From: Methylocystis sp. SC2
Lineage (GTDB): Bacteria > Pseudomonadota > Alphaproteobacteria > Rhizobiales > Beijerinckiaceae
Reading direction: 5' to 3'
Assembly: GCF_000304315.1 (NCBI RefSeq)
Contig: NC_018485.1
Span: 1,024,501-1,088,500, forward strand
DNA length: 64,000 bases
The position numbers and the translations under genes are program-made. The notes under the pieces were generated by a model. The model saw only the letters and a program-made list of their open reading frames with translations, was not told the DNA's origin and did no database searches. Below, piece after piece: positions 49,946-59,900 of the stretch (the stretch's first letter is position 1; each line of letters begins with the position of its first letter).

Positions 49946-51948
49946 GCCACGTCCTTTCGCAGGATCGTGACGAGTTCGGCGCCCTCGATCGCCATGTCGC
50001 CCACTGCGCAGGCGACGCTCTCCACCACGCCGTCATGCGGCGCAGCGAGAGCGATCTCCATTTTCATCGCCTCCAGAATCAAGAGGGTCTCGCCCTTGCT
50101 GACGGCGTCGCCAGACTTCACCGCGACCCGCGTGACGGTCGCCGGCATTGGCGCGAGCACGCGCTCGTTTAATGGTCCTTCGCCTTGCGACGGCCTCGCC
50201 GCTTCCACCCAGTTGATGACATAGTTTCTGCCGCCAAGAATGACGACGACGCCGTCATCCAGGGCGACTGTTGAGACCTCGTGCTTAACCCCATCCACGA
50301 GCAGCGAGAGGCGACCGTCGACGCTTTGAGCTTCCACCGCGGTGACGGCGTCGCCAAAGCTCAGCAGGAAGCCGCCGTCCTGCGGACGCATGATTTGTGC
50401 AGCAAGCGTCCGGCCCGCCTGCCTAACCCTGAGTTCATGATCGGCGCGCTCGTAGAGTCGCCACGCGTCCGTTCCGGCCCAGGGCGACCAATCGTCGCCG
50501 ACCGCTTTGCTCGCTTCAAGCGCGGTGCGCCGCGAGTCGGCCAGGAAAACCGCCGCCGCCGCCGCAAGAAGAATGCGATCCGTATCCGTGCTCGGAGCCG
50601 CGGCGCAAGTCAGCATAGCGATATTGTTCCCGACGTATTCCGTGTCGTAATCGCCAGCCGCCATGCCGTCGCTCTTGGAGATCGCCCGCAGCAGATCGAG
50701 ATTTGTGGCGACGCCGACGATCTCGACCTCGTCCAGCCCCGCCTGCAGGCGACGCAACGCCTGCTCGCGATTTTCGCCAAAGACGATGAGTTTCGCCAGG
50801 AGCGAATCATAATAAGGCGTGACGCGATCCCCGGCGCGAACGCCTGAGTCGACGCGCAAGAAAGGCGCCTCCCGCGGCCCGCGGAAATGGGCGATCTCGC
50901 CAACCGACGGCATGAACCCGCGCGCCGGATTTTCCGCGCAGATCCGCGCTTCGATTGCGCAGCCGCTCATCCTCAGCTCGCTCTGCGTCAAGGGAAGCGG
51001 CGCGCCACAGGCGACGCGCAACTGCCATTCGACGAGATCCTGCTTCGAGACCATCTCGGTGACGGGATGTTCGACCTGAAGCCGCGTGTTCATCTCGAGA
51101 AAATAGAAGTGGTCTTCTCCGACGAGAAATTCGACCGTGCCTGCGCCGGCGTAGCCAGCGGCTCGGGCGGCGCGGATCGCCGCGTCGCTCATCCGCGCGC
51201 GCAGCGTGGGCGTCAGACCGGGCGCAGGCGTCTCCTCAATGATCTTTTGGTGGCGGCGCTGCATCGAACAGTCGCGCTCAAGGAAAAAAACGACGCCGCC
51301 AAGCGAATCCGCGAATATCTGGATTTCGACGTGCTTATAGCCGGAGAAATATTTCTCGACGAACAGCGCGTCATCGCCGAAGGCGGCGCCCGCTTCACGC
51401 CGCGCGCTTTCGATCGCCGATGACAATTCTTCCAGCGTGCGTACGATGCGCATGCCCCTGCCGCCGCCGCCCGCGGACGCCTTCACGAGCAGTGGAGGGC
51501 CGATGGCGCGCGCCGCTTCGAACAATTCAGCGTCGTCGCCCCCGGATGACCCCGGCGCCACAGGCACCCCCGCCCGCACCATCGCGGCCTTGGCCTCGCT
51601 CTTCGAGCCAAGAAGCCGCATTGCGTGGGGCGGAGGCCCGACGAAGATCAGTCCGTTCGCCGCGCAGGATTCGGCAAAGTCCGCATTCTCGGCCAGGAAA
51701 CCATAGCCCGGATGTATGGCGTCCGATCCGCTACGCCGGGCGACCTCGATGATCTTCTCGATCGACAGATAGCTGTCGCGCGCCGGCGCGGGTCCGAGAT
51801 GATAGGCTTCATCCGCCAGTTCGACGTGCAGCGCATGCGCGTCGACGTCGGAATAGACGGCGACCGACGCGACTCCCAACCTTTTCGCGGTTCGTATGAT
51901 TCGGCAAGCGATCTCGCCGCGGTTCGCGATGAGGAGCTTGCGCATCAT
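49942..51948 (-). CDS. mccA: Methylcrotonoyl-CoA carboxylase, biotin-containing alpha subunit
   Basis: Carries biotin carboxylase and biotin carrier functions for 3-methylcrotonyl-CoA carboxylation in the leucine route. About 668 residues: MRKLLIANRGEIACRIIRTA, ATP-grasp domain with KASAGGGGRGMRIV, and ERDCSMQRRHQKIIEE. Then come MNTRLQVEHPVTEM, a linker (about 450-590) and the C-terminal biotinyl domain with the biotin lysine in ILEAMKMEIA. Start ambiguous between adjacent ATG codons at 51948 and 51945; a longer frame upstream runs into the hydratase gene and is not used. Pairs with mccB, one gene away. Confidence 0.95.
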   Translation of the reverse strand: MMRKLLIANRGEIACRIIRTAKRLGVASVAVYSDVDAHALHVELADEAYHLGPAPARDSYLSIEKIIEVARRSGSDAIHPGYGFLAENADFAESCAANGLIFVGPPPHAMRLLGSKSEAKAAMVRAGVPVAPGSSGGDDAELFEAARAIGPPLLVKASAGGGGRGMRIVRTLEELSSAIESARREAGAAFGDDALFVEKYFSGYKHVEIQIFADSLGGVVFFLERDCSMQRRHQKIIEETPAPGLTPTLRARMSDAAIRAARAAGYAGAGTVEFLVGEDHFYFLEMNTRLQVEHPVTEMVSKQDLVEWQLRVACGAPLPLTQSELRMSGCAIEARICAENPARGFMPSVGEIAHFRGPREAPFLRVDSGVRAGDRVTPYYDSLLAKLIVFGENREQALRRLQAGLDEVEIVGVATNLDLLRAISKSDGMAAGDYDTEYVGNNIAMLTCAAAPSTDTDRILLAAAAAVFLADSRRTALEASKAVGDDWSPWAGTDAWRLYERADHELRVRQAGRTLAAQIMRPQDGGFLLSFGDAVTAVEAQSVDGRLSLLVDGVKHEVSTVALDDGVVVILGGRNYVINWVEAARPSQGEGPLNERVLAPMPATVTRVAVKSGDAVSKGETLLILEAMKMEIALAAPHDGVVESVACAVGDMAIEGAELVTILRKDVA

Positions 51949-51949
51949 T

Positions 51950-52738
51950 TCAATCGGCCGCGATCCAGTGAGGCGCTCTTTTTTCAAGAAAGGCGGCAAG
52001 ACCTTCCTGCGCCTCTACGCTCGATCGCCTTGCGGCGAGACGATGCGCGGCCTCGCGCAAGAGCTCCGCGTCGACGCCATGGCCATGGCAATCCGCGAAG
52101 AAGCTCTTCACGTCCGCCTGAGCGCCAGGCGCGCCGCGCAACACATCCGCAACGATCGCCGCATGCGCCAAATTGACCTCCAGCCTTGGCGCCACCCGAT
52201 GGACGAGACCCAACATCTGCGCCTCGGCGGCGGAAAATCGCTCCGCCGTCAACGCATATCGGCGCAGCTGCCGCACGCCTATGGCCCGGATGAGAAAGGG
52301 CGCGACGATCGCCGGAAGCAAGCCCAGCCGCACCTCATTGAGCGCGAATGACGCGTCGTCGGCGGCGACGACGATATCGCAACACGCAAGCAGGCCGACG
52401 CCTCCGCCAACGACGACGCCCTTGGCCAGAGCGATCGTCGGCTTTGACGCCGTGTCCAGAGCGTGCAGCATGCGGGCGAGCGCCAAAGCATCCTGCTCAT
52501 TGGCGCTTGATGAACGCTGCGTCACGCGGATCATCGCGCCGATGTCGCCCCCGGCGCAAAAATGGTCTCCCGCGCCCTCAAGCGTAATGATGCGGACGTC
52601 GGCGCGCGCATCCAATTCTTCGAGCGCATGCTTCAGAGCGCCAATAAGCTCATAGTCGAGCGCATTGCGCTTCTCTGGACGATTCAGCGTCAAAGTCGCC
52701 ACGCCGTTCGCGTCAACCGATTGCAGCAACGTCGTCAT
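51950..52738 (-). CDS. liuC: Methylglutaconyl-CoA hydratase (crotonase family)
   Basis: Adds water to 3-methylglutaconyl-CoA to give HMG-CoA. A 262-residue crotonase with TLNRPEKRNALDYELI, HFCAGGDIGAM and GVVVGGGVGLLACCDIVVA forming the oxyanion hole, and FALNEVRLGLLPAIVAPF. Assignment to the leucine step rests on its place between mccB and mccA; it might also hydrate methacrylyl-CoA from valine. Start at the ATG opening MTTLLQSVDANGV; it follows mccB with an overlap of that gene's 3' end region by none, 7 bases apart. Confidence 0.9.
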   Translation of the reverse strand: MTTLLQSVDANGVATLTLNRPEKRNALDYELIGALKHALEELDARADVRIITLEGAGDHFCAGGDIGAMIRVTQRSSSANEQDALALARMLHALDTASKPTIALAKGVVVGGGVGLLACCDIVVAADDASFALNEVRLGLLPAIVAPFLIRAIGVRQLRRYALTAERFSAAEAQMLGLVHRVAPRLEVNLAHAAIVADVLRGAPGAQADVKSFFADCHGHGVDAELLREAAHRLAARRSSVEAQEGLAAFLEKRAPHWIAAD

Positions 52739-52745
52739 AGAATGC

Positions 52746-54362
52746 TCACATGCGAAACAGGCCAAAGCGCGTTTCTTCGATCGGCGCCTTCAGCGCGAAA
52801 GATAGCGCCAAACCGACAATCCGTCTCGTGTCGAGCGGGTCGATGACGCCGTCGTCCCAGAGTCGGGCGCTGGAATAGAGCGGCAGGCTCTGGCGCTCAT
52901 ATTGCTCACGAATCGGGCGCGCGAAGTCCTCTTCCTCCTCTTCCGAGAAAGTCTTCTGCTGTTTATCCATGGCTTCGCGCTTGACTCGCGTCAGCACGCT
53001 CGCGGCCTGTTCGCCGCCCATGACGCCGATGCGCGCGCCCGGCCACATCCACAAGAATCGCGGCGCGTAGGCGCGTCCGCACATGGCGTAGTTGCCGGCG
53101 CCAAAACTGCCTCCGACGATGATCGAGAGCTTCGGCACCGCAGCCGTCGCGACGGCTGTCACCATTTTGGCGCCCTCCTTGGAGACGCCGGCGCTTTCGT
53201 ATTTCGCCCCGACCATGAAGCCCGTCGTATTGTGCAAAAAGAGCAGCGGTATTTTTCGTCGCGCGCAAAGCTCGATGAAATGCGCGCCCTTTTGCGCGCT
53301 CTCAGGAAACAAGACGCCATTGTTGGCCACGATCCCGACGGGATAGCCGTAGATGTGCGCGAAACCCGTCACCAGCGTCGCGCCATACAGCTTGCGGAAT
53401 TCTTCGAATTCGCTGGCGTCGACAAGCCGCGCGATCACCTCGCGTATGTCGAACTGCTTGCGGGGGTCCTGCGGCAGCAGACCATAGATCTCGGCGGGAT
53501 CGTAGAAAGGCTCCGCAGGCTTCCTCACCGGAACTGTGACGGCGCCCGAAGGTCCGAGATTGCCGACGATCTCCCGCGCGATCTGCAGGGCGTGCGCGTC
53601 ATTCTCGGCGCAATGATCGGCGACGCCGGAACGGCGGCAGTGAACGTCGGCGCCGCCGAGCTCCTCGGCGGTCACAACTTCGCCCGTCGCCGCTTTGACG
53701 AGAGGCGGACCCGCCAGGAATATCGCGCCTTCGTTGCGCACGATAATCGTTTCATCGCTCATCGCCGGAACATAGGCGCCGCCGGCGGTGCACGAACCCA
53801 TGACGACGGCGATCTGCGCAATGCCGCGCGAAGACATCGTGGCCTGATTGTAAAAGATCCGGCCGAAATGATCCCGGTCCGGAAAGACATCCTCCTGGCT
53901 CGTCAGATTGGCGCCGCCTGAGTCGACGAGATAGAGACACGGCAAGTTGTTCTGGGCGGCGATCTCTTGCGCGCGAAGATGCTTCTTCACGGTCAGAGGA
54001 AAATAGACGCCGCCTTTGACCGTGGCGTCATTGGCCACGATCATGCATTCCCGGCCGCGCACCCGCCCTATGCCGGCGACGACTCCGGCCGCTGCGACAC
54101 GCCCGTCATACATGCCGTGGGCGGCGAATGGGGCGATTTCGAGAAAGGGCGAGAAGGGATCGATAAGCGCGTCAATGCGCTGACGCGCGAGCATTTTACC
54201 GCGCGCCAGATGCCGCCTGCGCGCTTGCTCGCCGCCGCCCGCGCGAATATCCGCCGCAATTCGCTTCAGCTCGGCGACGCGATCGGCCATCACCTGGTGA
54301 TTATTCCTGTAATCGGCGTCTTTCGAATGAACAAGGCTATCGAGGCGGGGCATATCTCTCAT
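52746..54362 (-). CDS. mccB: Methylcrotonoyl-CoA carboxylase beta subunit
   Basis: Carboxyltransferase subunit of 538 residues. It has the two crotonase-like halves of acyl-CoA carboxylases: [19 protein letters not shown] and [20 protein letters not shown] in the N half, with [18 protein letters not shown] and [20 protein letters not shown] in the C half. The latter motifs match methylcrotonoyl- rather than propionyl-CoA carboxylase. Second gene of the operon, 6 bases after the ivd stop. It works with the mccA product. Confidence 0.96.
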   Translation of the reverse strand: MRDMPRLDSLVHSKDADYRNNHQVMADRVAELKRIAADIRAGGGEQARRRHLARGKMLARQRIDALIDPFSPFLEIAPFAAHGMYDGRVAAAGVVAGIGRVRGRECMIVANDATVKGGVYFPLTVKKHLRAQEIAAQNNLPCLYLVDSGGANLTSQEDVFPDRDHFGRIFYNQATMSSRGIAQIAVVMGSCTAGGAYVPAMSDETIIVRNEGAIFLAGPPLVKAATGEVVTAEELGGADVHCRRSGVADHCAENDAHALQIAREIVGNLGPSGAVTVPVRKPAEPFYDPAEIYGLLPQDPRKQFDIREVIARLVDASEFEEFRKLYGATLVTGFAHIYGYPVGIVANNGVLFPESAQKGAHFIELCARRKIPLLFLHNTTGFMVGAKYESAGVSKEGAKMVTAVATAAVPKLSIIVGGSFGAGNYAMCGRAYAPRFLWMWPGARIGVMGGEQAASVLTRVKREAMDKQQKTFSEEEEEDFARPIREQYERQSLPLYSSARLWDDGVIDPLDTRRIVGLALSFALKAPIEETRFGLFRM

Positions 54363-54368
54363 CCAAAG

Positions 54369-55538
54369 TCAGGCTGTCTCCTGAAAGAGTTCGCGCCCGA
54401 TCAACATGCGGCGAATTTCGCTTGTTCCCGCGCCGATCTCGTAAAGCTTGGCGTCGCGCAATAATCTTCCCGTCGGATATTCGTTCATATAGCCGTTGCC
54501 GCCGAGGCACTGAATGGACTCAAGCGCCATCCATGTCGCGCGTTCAGCGGCGAAAAGTATCGCGCTCGCGGCGTCCTTCCTCGTGACGCGGCCGCGATCG
54601 CAGGCCTTGGCGACCGCATATACATAGGCGCGCGTGGCGGTGACGGCGGTGTACATGTCGGCGAGCTTGCCCTGCATGAGCTCGAACTCGCCGATCGGCT
54701 GGCCAAATTGCTTGCGCTCGTGCACATAGGGAAGCACGACATCCATACAGGCCTGCATGATTCCAAGCGGACCGCCCGCAAGCACCGCGCGCTCGTAATC
54801 CAGGCCGCTCATCAGCACATTGACGCCGCGCTCGGGAAGGCCGAGCACGTTTTCTTCTGGCACCTCGCAGTTTTCGAATACGAGTTCGCAGGTGTTGGAG
54901 CCGCGCATGCCAAGCTTGTCGAGCTTCGCGCTTGACGAAAATCCGGCAAAGACGCGCTCGACGATGAAGGCGGTGATGCCATGCGGGCCGGCGCTCGGAT
55001 CCGTTTTGGCATAGACGATCACGACATCGGCGTCGGGACCGTTGGTCACCCACATCTTGCTGCCATTCAGAACATAATGATCGCCGCGCTTCACCGCGCT
55101 AAGCCTCATGTCCGTGACGTCCGATCCCGCGCCAGGCTCCGACATCGCCAGCGCGCCCACGTGCCGACCAGAGACGAGGTTCGGCAGATACCGCCGCTTC
55201 TGTTCGTCCGAGCCATTACGATGGATCTGGTTCACGCAAAGATTGGAGTGCGCGCCATAGGACAATCCGACAGACGCTGAGGCGCGGCTGATTTCCTCCA
55301 TCGCCAGCACATGTTCCAAATAGCCCATGCCCGCGCCGCCATATTGCTCATGCACGGTCAGACCGAGCGCGCCGAGCGCGCCGAGCTTTGGCCAAAGGTC
55401 AGGGGGAAAGGCGTTCTGGGCGTCGATCCGCTGCGCCTGCGGCGCGATTTCCGCCGTCGCGAAGGCTTCGGTGGCGCTGCGCACGCGGTCGGCGACGTCG
55501 CCGAGATCAAAGTCGAAAGTAGGCGTCCAATGGCGCAT
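54369..55538 (-). CDS. ivd: Isovaleryl-CoA dehydrogenase
   Basis: Oxidises isovaleryl-CoA to 3-methylcrotonyl-CoA, the first CoA-ester step of leucine breakdown. The 389-residue FAD protein carries [31 protein letters not shown] and [17 protein letters not shown]. Its catalytic glutamate is Glu249 in [13 protein letters not shown], the place typical of isovaleryl-CoA dehydrogenase, rather than the EGT position near the C-terminus (here GAGTSEI). GGAGG six bases before the ATG at 55538 sets the start. It heads the operon that runs to the thiolase gene at 45513. Confidence 0.96.
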   Translation of the reverse strand: MRHWTPTFDFDLGDVADRVRSATEAFATAEIAPQAQRIDAQNAFPPDLWPKLGALGALGLTVHEQYGGAGMGYLEHVLAMEEISRASASVGLSYGAHSNLCVNQIHRNGSDEQKRRYLPNLVSGRHVGALAMSEPGAGSDVTDMRLSAVKRGDHYVLNGSKMWVTNGPDADVVIVYAKTDPSAGPHGITAFIVERVFAGFSSSAKLDKLGMRGSNTCELVFENCEVPEENVLGLPERGVNVLMSGLDYERAVLAGGPLGIMQACMDVVLPYVHERKQFGQPIGEFELMQGKLADMYTAVTATRAYVYAVAKACDRGRVTRKDAASAILFAAERATWMALESIQCLGGNGYMNEYPTGRLLRDAKLYEIGAGTSEIRRMLIGRELFQETA

Positions 55539-55646
55539 GCGCATCCTCCGACGGCGCACCAAGATAGAGCCTATATTTCTCGAATCGGCGAAGTTTCAAG
55601 TTGGCGCGCGCTTGCGCGGTCCTGTTTGGCGCAAGGCGCTTGCCGG

Positions 55647-57248
55647 CTATCCGACGACGCCCGGCTGGGCGTCGAGCACCTGCTGGTCGACGAAGGGGGC
55701 AAACCGGCTGAAATTGGCCTCGAACATTCCGATCAGCCTTTTCGCCATCTGGTTAAAATCTTCGCGCGAGGACCACGTCTGAACAGGATCCAGCATTTTC
55801 GAGTCGACGCCCGGCGCAGACGTCGGCGCGCACAAACCGAAGGATGCATCCATCCGGAAGTCGGCTTGCGCGAGGGAGCCATCGAGAGCGCTCTGCAGCA
55901 AGGCGCGCGTCGCCGCGATCGGCATTCGACGTCCGATCCCATAGGGTCCGCCCGACCAACCGGTGTTCACCAGCCAGCAGTTTGCCTGGCTGGAGCAGAT
56001 AAACTCGCGCAGCAGGTCGGCGTATTCCGTCGGCCGGCGCGGCATGAAGGGCGCGCCAAAGCAGGCGGAGAACGTCGCCTGGGGCTCTTTGACGCCACGC
56101 TCGGTCCCCGCGACTTTCGCGGTGTAGCCGGACAGAAAATGGTACATCGCCTGCGCGGGCGTCAGACGCGCGATCGGCGGCAGCACGCCAAATGCGTCGC
56201 ACGTCAGCATCATGATGTTCCGGGGATGGCGCGCGCAACGCGTCTTCGACGCATTGGAGATGAAGTCGAGCGGATAAGCGATCCGCGTGTTTTCGGTTTT
56301 CGAATCGTCGTCGAAGTCGAACCGACCGGCGCCGTGATCGTACGTCACATTCTCGAGGATCGCGCCCCGACGATGGGACGCGGCGTAGATATCGGGCTCG
56401 GAGTGTTGCGCGAGCCGGATCGCCTTGGCGTAGCAGCCGTCTTCGAAGTTGAAGAGACCGCTCTCGTCCCACCCATGCTCGTCGTCGCCAATCAGGCTTC
56501 GCGTCGGATCGGCGGAAAGCGTCGTCTTGCCTGTTCCTGAAAGCCCGAAGAACACCGCCGATCCGCCCGCGCCGTCATTGACGGCGCAGTGCATCGGCAG
56601 CACGCCTTTCGCGGGCAGAACATAGTTGAGATAGGTGAAGATCGACTTCTTGATCTCTCCCGCATATTGAGTGCCGCCGATGAGCACGACGCCGCTCGAC
56701 ACGTCCATGGCGATCACCGTGCTGGAGCGGCAACCGTGGCGTGAGGGGTCAGCCCGGAATGACGGCAAGTCCAGAACCGTTAGTTGCGGCTCGAAATTAC
56801 CCGCGCTCGCAACCGGAGTGAAGAGATGCCGCGCGAAGAGCGAATGCCAAGCGTATTCGGTCAAAACACGGATATTCAGCCGATGCGCCGGAGCTGCGCA
56901 GGCATAGAGATCCTGAGCAAAAAGCGTCGTTCGACGCGCATGCGTCAGCATGTCTTGACAAAGCCGGCCAAATTGCTCGGGCGTCATCGAGAGATTGTTG
57001 TCCCACCAGATCGTCGGTTTGGTCAAAGCGTCGCAGACGATGAATTTATCGTTCGGCGATCGCCCCGTGTGGGCGCCGGTTTCCACGACCAGTCCGCCGG
57101 TCGAGGCCGCGACTCCCTCCCCACGTCGGATCGCTTCGCGGTAGAGTTCGCTCGTCTCGCAATTCCGCCGCGCTTTAATGAGGAGGTCTGTGCCTTCAAC
57201 CGCCGAACCTCCGACGTCATCCGCCCGCCACATCGCCGTGTTCGCCAT
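55647..57248 (-). CDS. pckA: Phosphoenolpyruvate carboxykinase (ATP)
   Basis: Makes PEP and CO2 from oxaloacetate and ATP, the main gluconeogenic step. The 533-residue product has [14 protein letters not shown] (Walker A), [21 protein letters not shown] (kinase-2 and metal site), and the conserved early block [21 protein letters not shown] lies 8 bases before the ATG. It stands 108 bases upstream of ivd on the same strand, probably with its own promoter. Together with ppsA and the amino acid pathways it suits growth on amino acid carbon. Confidence 0.97.
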   Translation of the reverse strand: MANTAMWRADDVGGSAVEGTDLLIKARRNCETSELYREAIRRGEGVAASTGGLVVETGAHTGRSPNDKFIVCDALTKPTIWWDNNLSMTPEQFGRLCQDMLTHARRTTLFAQDLYACAAPAHRLNIRVLTEYAWHSLFARHLFTPVASAGNFEPQLTVLDLPSFRADPSRHGCRSSTVIAMDVSSGVVLIGGTQYAGEIKKSIFTYLNYVLPAKGVLPMHCAVNDGAGGSAVFFGLSGTGKTTLSADPTRSLIGDDEHGWDESGLFNFEDGCYAKAIRLAQHSEPDIYAASHRRGAILENVTYDHGAGRFDFDDDSKTENTRIAYPLDFISNASKTRCARHPRNIMMLTCDAFGVLPPIARLTPAQAMYHFLSGYTAKVAGTERGVKEPQATFSACFGAPFMPRRPTEYADLLREFICSSQANCWLVNTGWSGGPYGIGRRMPIAATRALLQSALDGSLAQADFRMDASFGLCAPTSAPGVDSKMLDPVQTWSSREDFNQMAKRLIGMFEANFSRFAPFVDQQVLDAQPGVVG

Positions 57249-57536
57249 CCCGAGATCTTCCTCACCGGCTCGCTAACGTGCGACGCGAAATGCGTATGAC
57301 GCGCCAGCTAAGTGCAAGCACCTTTTTGGAAATAAAGCGTGAATCATTCAAATCAAGCCGCCGATGACGTTCCGTTGAACGGCGTGCGGACAGCGACGCC
57401 CAAGGCTCGACAAAGAGGTCCACCGCACACATCGGCCCCATCGCGACCTGCGATGTCCTGCCTTTCCGCGATTGGAACAACGACGATGTCAGCGGGTTAA
57501 GGCGAGGCTCGAATGATTTCGAGGATGGAGGCAAAA

Positions 57537-57866
57537 ATGGCGACGCCAGAACTGGAGCGCATCCGACAATCGGATCGCCCGATCAGCGAAACTGCTGCGG
57601 TCATGGGCGACAAGGCAATGGCGGCGGCCGACAGAGTCGGGCAGCGCATCAATCAGACAATGGAGCAGGCCGGATCGGCGATGTCGACGGTGCAGGAGAA
57701 GGGCAGTGAAGTCGCCGGACGCGCCGGGGACGTGATCGGCAATTTTCGGCAGGCCATTGAGACGTCGGCGCGCAGTCAGCCAACGACGACTGTGCTGATG
57801 GCCGTGGCTGCGGGATTCATGCTGGGCGCGATGTGGAATTCGGGAAGCAGCTATCCGCGCGACTAA
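57537..57866 (+). CDS. Small ElaB/DUF883-like membrane-anchored protein
   Basis: A 109-residue protein. Residues about 25-85 are an amphipathic, Ala/Gln/Val-rich helix region (ADRVGQRINQTMEQAGSAMS and on), followed by one C-terminal hydrophobic helix (TTTVLMAVAAGFMLGAMW) that would anchor it in the inner membrane. This layout recalls ElaB/YqjD/DUF883 proteins, which bind ribosomes or respond to stress in E. coli, but no diagnostic motif proves it. GGAGG 5 bases before the ATG at 57537 gives the start. Convergent with the PRC-barrel gene. Confidence 0.75.
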   Translation: MATPELERIRQSDRPISETAAVMGDKAMAAADRVGQRINQTMEQAGSAMSTVQEKGSEVAGRAGDVIGNFRQAIETSARSQPTTTVLMAVAAGFMLGAMWNSGSSYPRD

Positions 57867-57913
57867 AGGTTTGGCGGATGAAAGATGGCCGGCGCGATGA
57901 GCGTCGGCCATGT

Positions 57914-58531
57914 TCAGTTTCGATCTGGCGCGCCGGGGTCTCCCGCCCCCGTAGACGGCAGCGCGCTCGACCAATCGTCGGCTTGTAGCGCCGGCGTCGC
58001 ATCGAGTTCCTTCCCGGACATTTTGCTACGCGCAAAACCGCCCGTGAACTCGATGTTCGCCGGATCGACGGCGCGCAGCGTCTCGCCGACGCCGCCCAGT
58101 CCATGTTGGGCGACGACCACATAGGCGAGACCGGGCTCATCGCGCTTCAACATCAGATCAACGATAACGCCAAGCTTTTCGCCGCTCGCGTCTATGACAT
58201 TGGCGCCGACGGCCGCAGACGCGGAAAAAAGCGCGGGCGCATTGCTCGCCTGGCGGCTCTTGCGCACGGCCTTGTCGCTTCCGTCCTCGTGCCGCGCCTG
58301 CCTGCCTAACCACCGCCACACCCCAATCAAGTTGATGACTGTAAGAAAAAGATTGGTGAGCAGAAGATTGCTCTGATCCGTGTAGGCCGCCGTCAAGCTC
58401 CAGGCGACGGAGCCGATCGCAAAAACGACGAAGCCCCAGCCCGTGACGCGCGCGCCGGCGTTGGCCGCCGTCATCATCGCGGCGATCATTGTTGCGGCTG
58501 GCGCGATCCAGCCTAACGCCCATTCCCACAT
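57914..58531 (-). CDS. Membrane protein with C-terminal PRC-barrel domain
   Basis: A 205-residue protein. Three hydrophobic helices occupy about residues 1-75 (WALGWIAPAATMIAAMMTAA, GWGFVVFAIGSVAWSL, LLLTNLFLTVINLIGVW). A basic linker leads to a PRC-barrel-like domain (about 115-185: ANVIDASGEKLGVIVDLML, GLAYVVVAQHGLGGVGE). PRC barrels occur in RimM and photosynthetic reaction centre H subunits and in many stress proteins. Function unknown. The start ATG at 58531 precedes WEWALGW; longer starts are possible. Confidence 0.8.
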   Translation of the reverse strand: MWEWALGWIAPAATMIAAMMTAANAGARVTGWGFVVFAIGSVAWSLTAAYTDQSNLLLTNLFLTVINLIGVWRWLGRQARHEDGSDKAVRKSRQASNAPALFSASAAVGANVIDASGEKLGVIVDLMLKRDEPGLAYVVVAQHGLGGVGETLRAVDPANIEFTGGFARSKMSGKELDATPALQADDWSSALPSTGAGDPGAPDRN

Positions 58532-58760
58532 TAATGACCGCCAATGGCCCCGAACCACCGCCGTCGCCAGCCGCCGTTCGCACGGTCCGCATAAACGCGC
58601 CGGCAGCGACGCTGTTCCGACGGACGCCCGGCGCGGGACCCGCTCGCCGCACCCCCGCCAACCCTGTCCAATTGTTCATAATGCCGGAACAAAGCTGCTG
58701 AACGCGAGTTTGTTCAGGGAGATTGAAAAGCAAAGAAAACGGCAAGGCTTGAGGTGGGGC

Positions 58761-59900
58761 ATGATGTCAGTTCCAAGTCATCTTTTTTGTTTCTCTCATC
58801 TTCGTTGGAACTTCGTTTATCAACGGCCACAACATCTCCTCAGCCGAGCAGCCAGAAATCTCGGCGTCTTCTATGTCGAAGAGCCCATCTTTTCTCAAGT
58901 TGATGCAGGCGTAAAAATCCAAAGGGACGAAGCCTGTGGCGTTGTTGTCGTGACGCCAGTTCTTCGAGAAGGCCTCTCAACGGACGAAATCACGAACGCG
59001 CAACACCGCGTCGTGGACACGTTGCTGGCGGAGGTGCGGCCTTCGCAATGGGTGGGCTGGTACTATACGCCCATGGCGCTTCAATTTACCCGGCATCTCT
59101 CTCCGAACCTGCGCGTCTATGACAATATGGATGAGCTTTCCGCGTTCGCTGGAGCGCCGCAAGGGATTCTCGATCTCGAACGAGAGCTGATGGCCAAATG
59201 CGATCTCATGTTCGTCGGCGGACAGAGTCTGTACGAATCAAAACGTAAACGTCACGACAACATTCACGTTTTTCCCAGCAGCGTCGACACCGCTCACTTC
59301 AAGAGCGCGCGAGAGCGCCGCCTTGACCCCGATGATCAAAGGGCGATTCCGCATCCCCGCATCGGATTCTTCGGCGTGATCGATGAACGCATGGATATGG
59401 ACATCGTCGCCGGCGTCGCGGCGCTGCGCCCGCACTGGCAATTGGTGATGATCGGCCCCACCGCGAAGATCAGCCCGCAATCTCTTCCGCGCGCCGAAAA
59501 CATTCATTGGCTGGGCTGCAAGCAGTACCAGGAGCTTCCGAACTATCTGTCCGGATGGGACGTCGGAACCATGCCCTTCGCGTTGAATGAAGCGACGCGC
59601 TTTATCAGCCCGACGAAAACGCCCGAGTTTCTCGCTGCAGGCGTGCCGGTCGTTTCAACGCCCATCACCGATGTCGTTAACCCCTACGGCGCGGCCGGGC
59701 ACGTGGAAATCGCATCGAGCGCGGAAGAGTTCGTCGCGAAGATCGATCTGTTGCTTTCGCGGCCGAAGGCGCGCTGGCTCAGTTCGATCGACGCGCACCT
59801 TGCGGAAATGTCGTGGGACAAGACCTGGGCAAGAATGATGCTGCACATCGCGAGCGTCGGCGCCGAGTCCAAATCAGCGCGGGAGGGGCAACTTGTTTGA
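58761..59900 (+). CDS. Glycosyltransferase (GT4-like)
   Basis: A 379-residue cytosolic or membrane-peripheral transferase. The N-terminal NFVYQRPQHLLSRAARN block and VYDNMDELSAFAG are hallmarks of a subgroup that often accompanies UDP-galactopyranose mutase. The C-terminal Rossmann half has RIGFFGVIDERMDMDIV and the nucleotide-binding end PTKTPEFLAAGVPVVSTP with the EX7E-like glutamate. Sugar donor unknown; UDP-galactofuranose would fit the next gene. GAGG stands 6 bases before the ATG at 58761. The stop overlaps the glf start. Confidence 0.88.
   Translation: MMSVPSHLFCFSHLRWNFVYQRPQHLLSRAARNLGVFYVEEPIFSQVDAGVKIQRDEACGVVVVTPVLREGLSTDEITNAQHRVVDTLLAEVRPSQWVGWYYTPMALQFTRHLSPNLRVYDNMDELSAFAGAPQGILDLERELMAKCDLMFVGGQSLYESKRKRHDNIHVFPSSVDTAHFKSARERRLDPDDQRAIPHPRIGFFGVIDERMDMDIVAGVAALRPHWQLVMIGPTAKISPQSLPRAENIHWLGCKQYQELPNYLSGWDVGTMPFALNEATRFISPTKTPEFLAAGVPVVSTPITDVVNPYGAAGHVEIASSAEEFVAKIDLLLSRPKARWLSSIDAHLAEMSWDKTWARMMLHIASVGAESKSAREGQLV

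Noticed and set aside
57489..57974. Minus-strand open frame of 161 codons
   Set aside because: It overlaps the small plus-strand gene that has a clear ribosome-binding site and a sensible helix-plus-anchor product. The minus product is Arg/Ser/His-rich without pattern.
58443..58760. Longer N-terminus for the glycosyltransferase
   Set aside because: The upstream 106 codons cross the start of the PRC-barrel gene on the other strand and have no similarity to glycosyltransferases.
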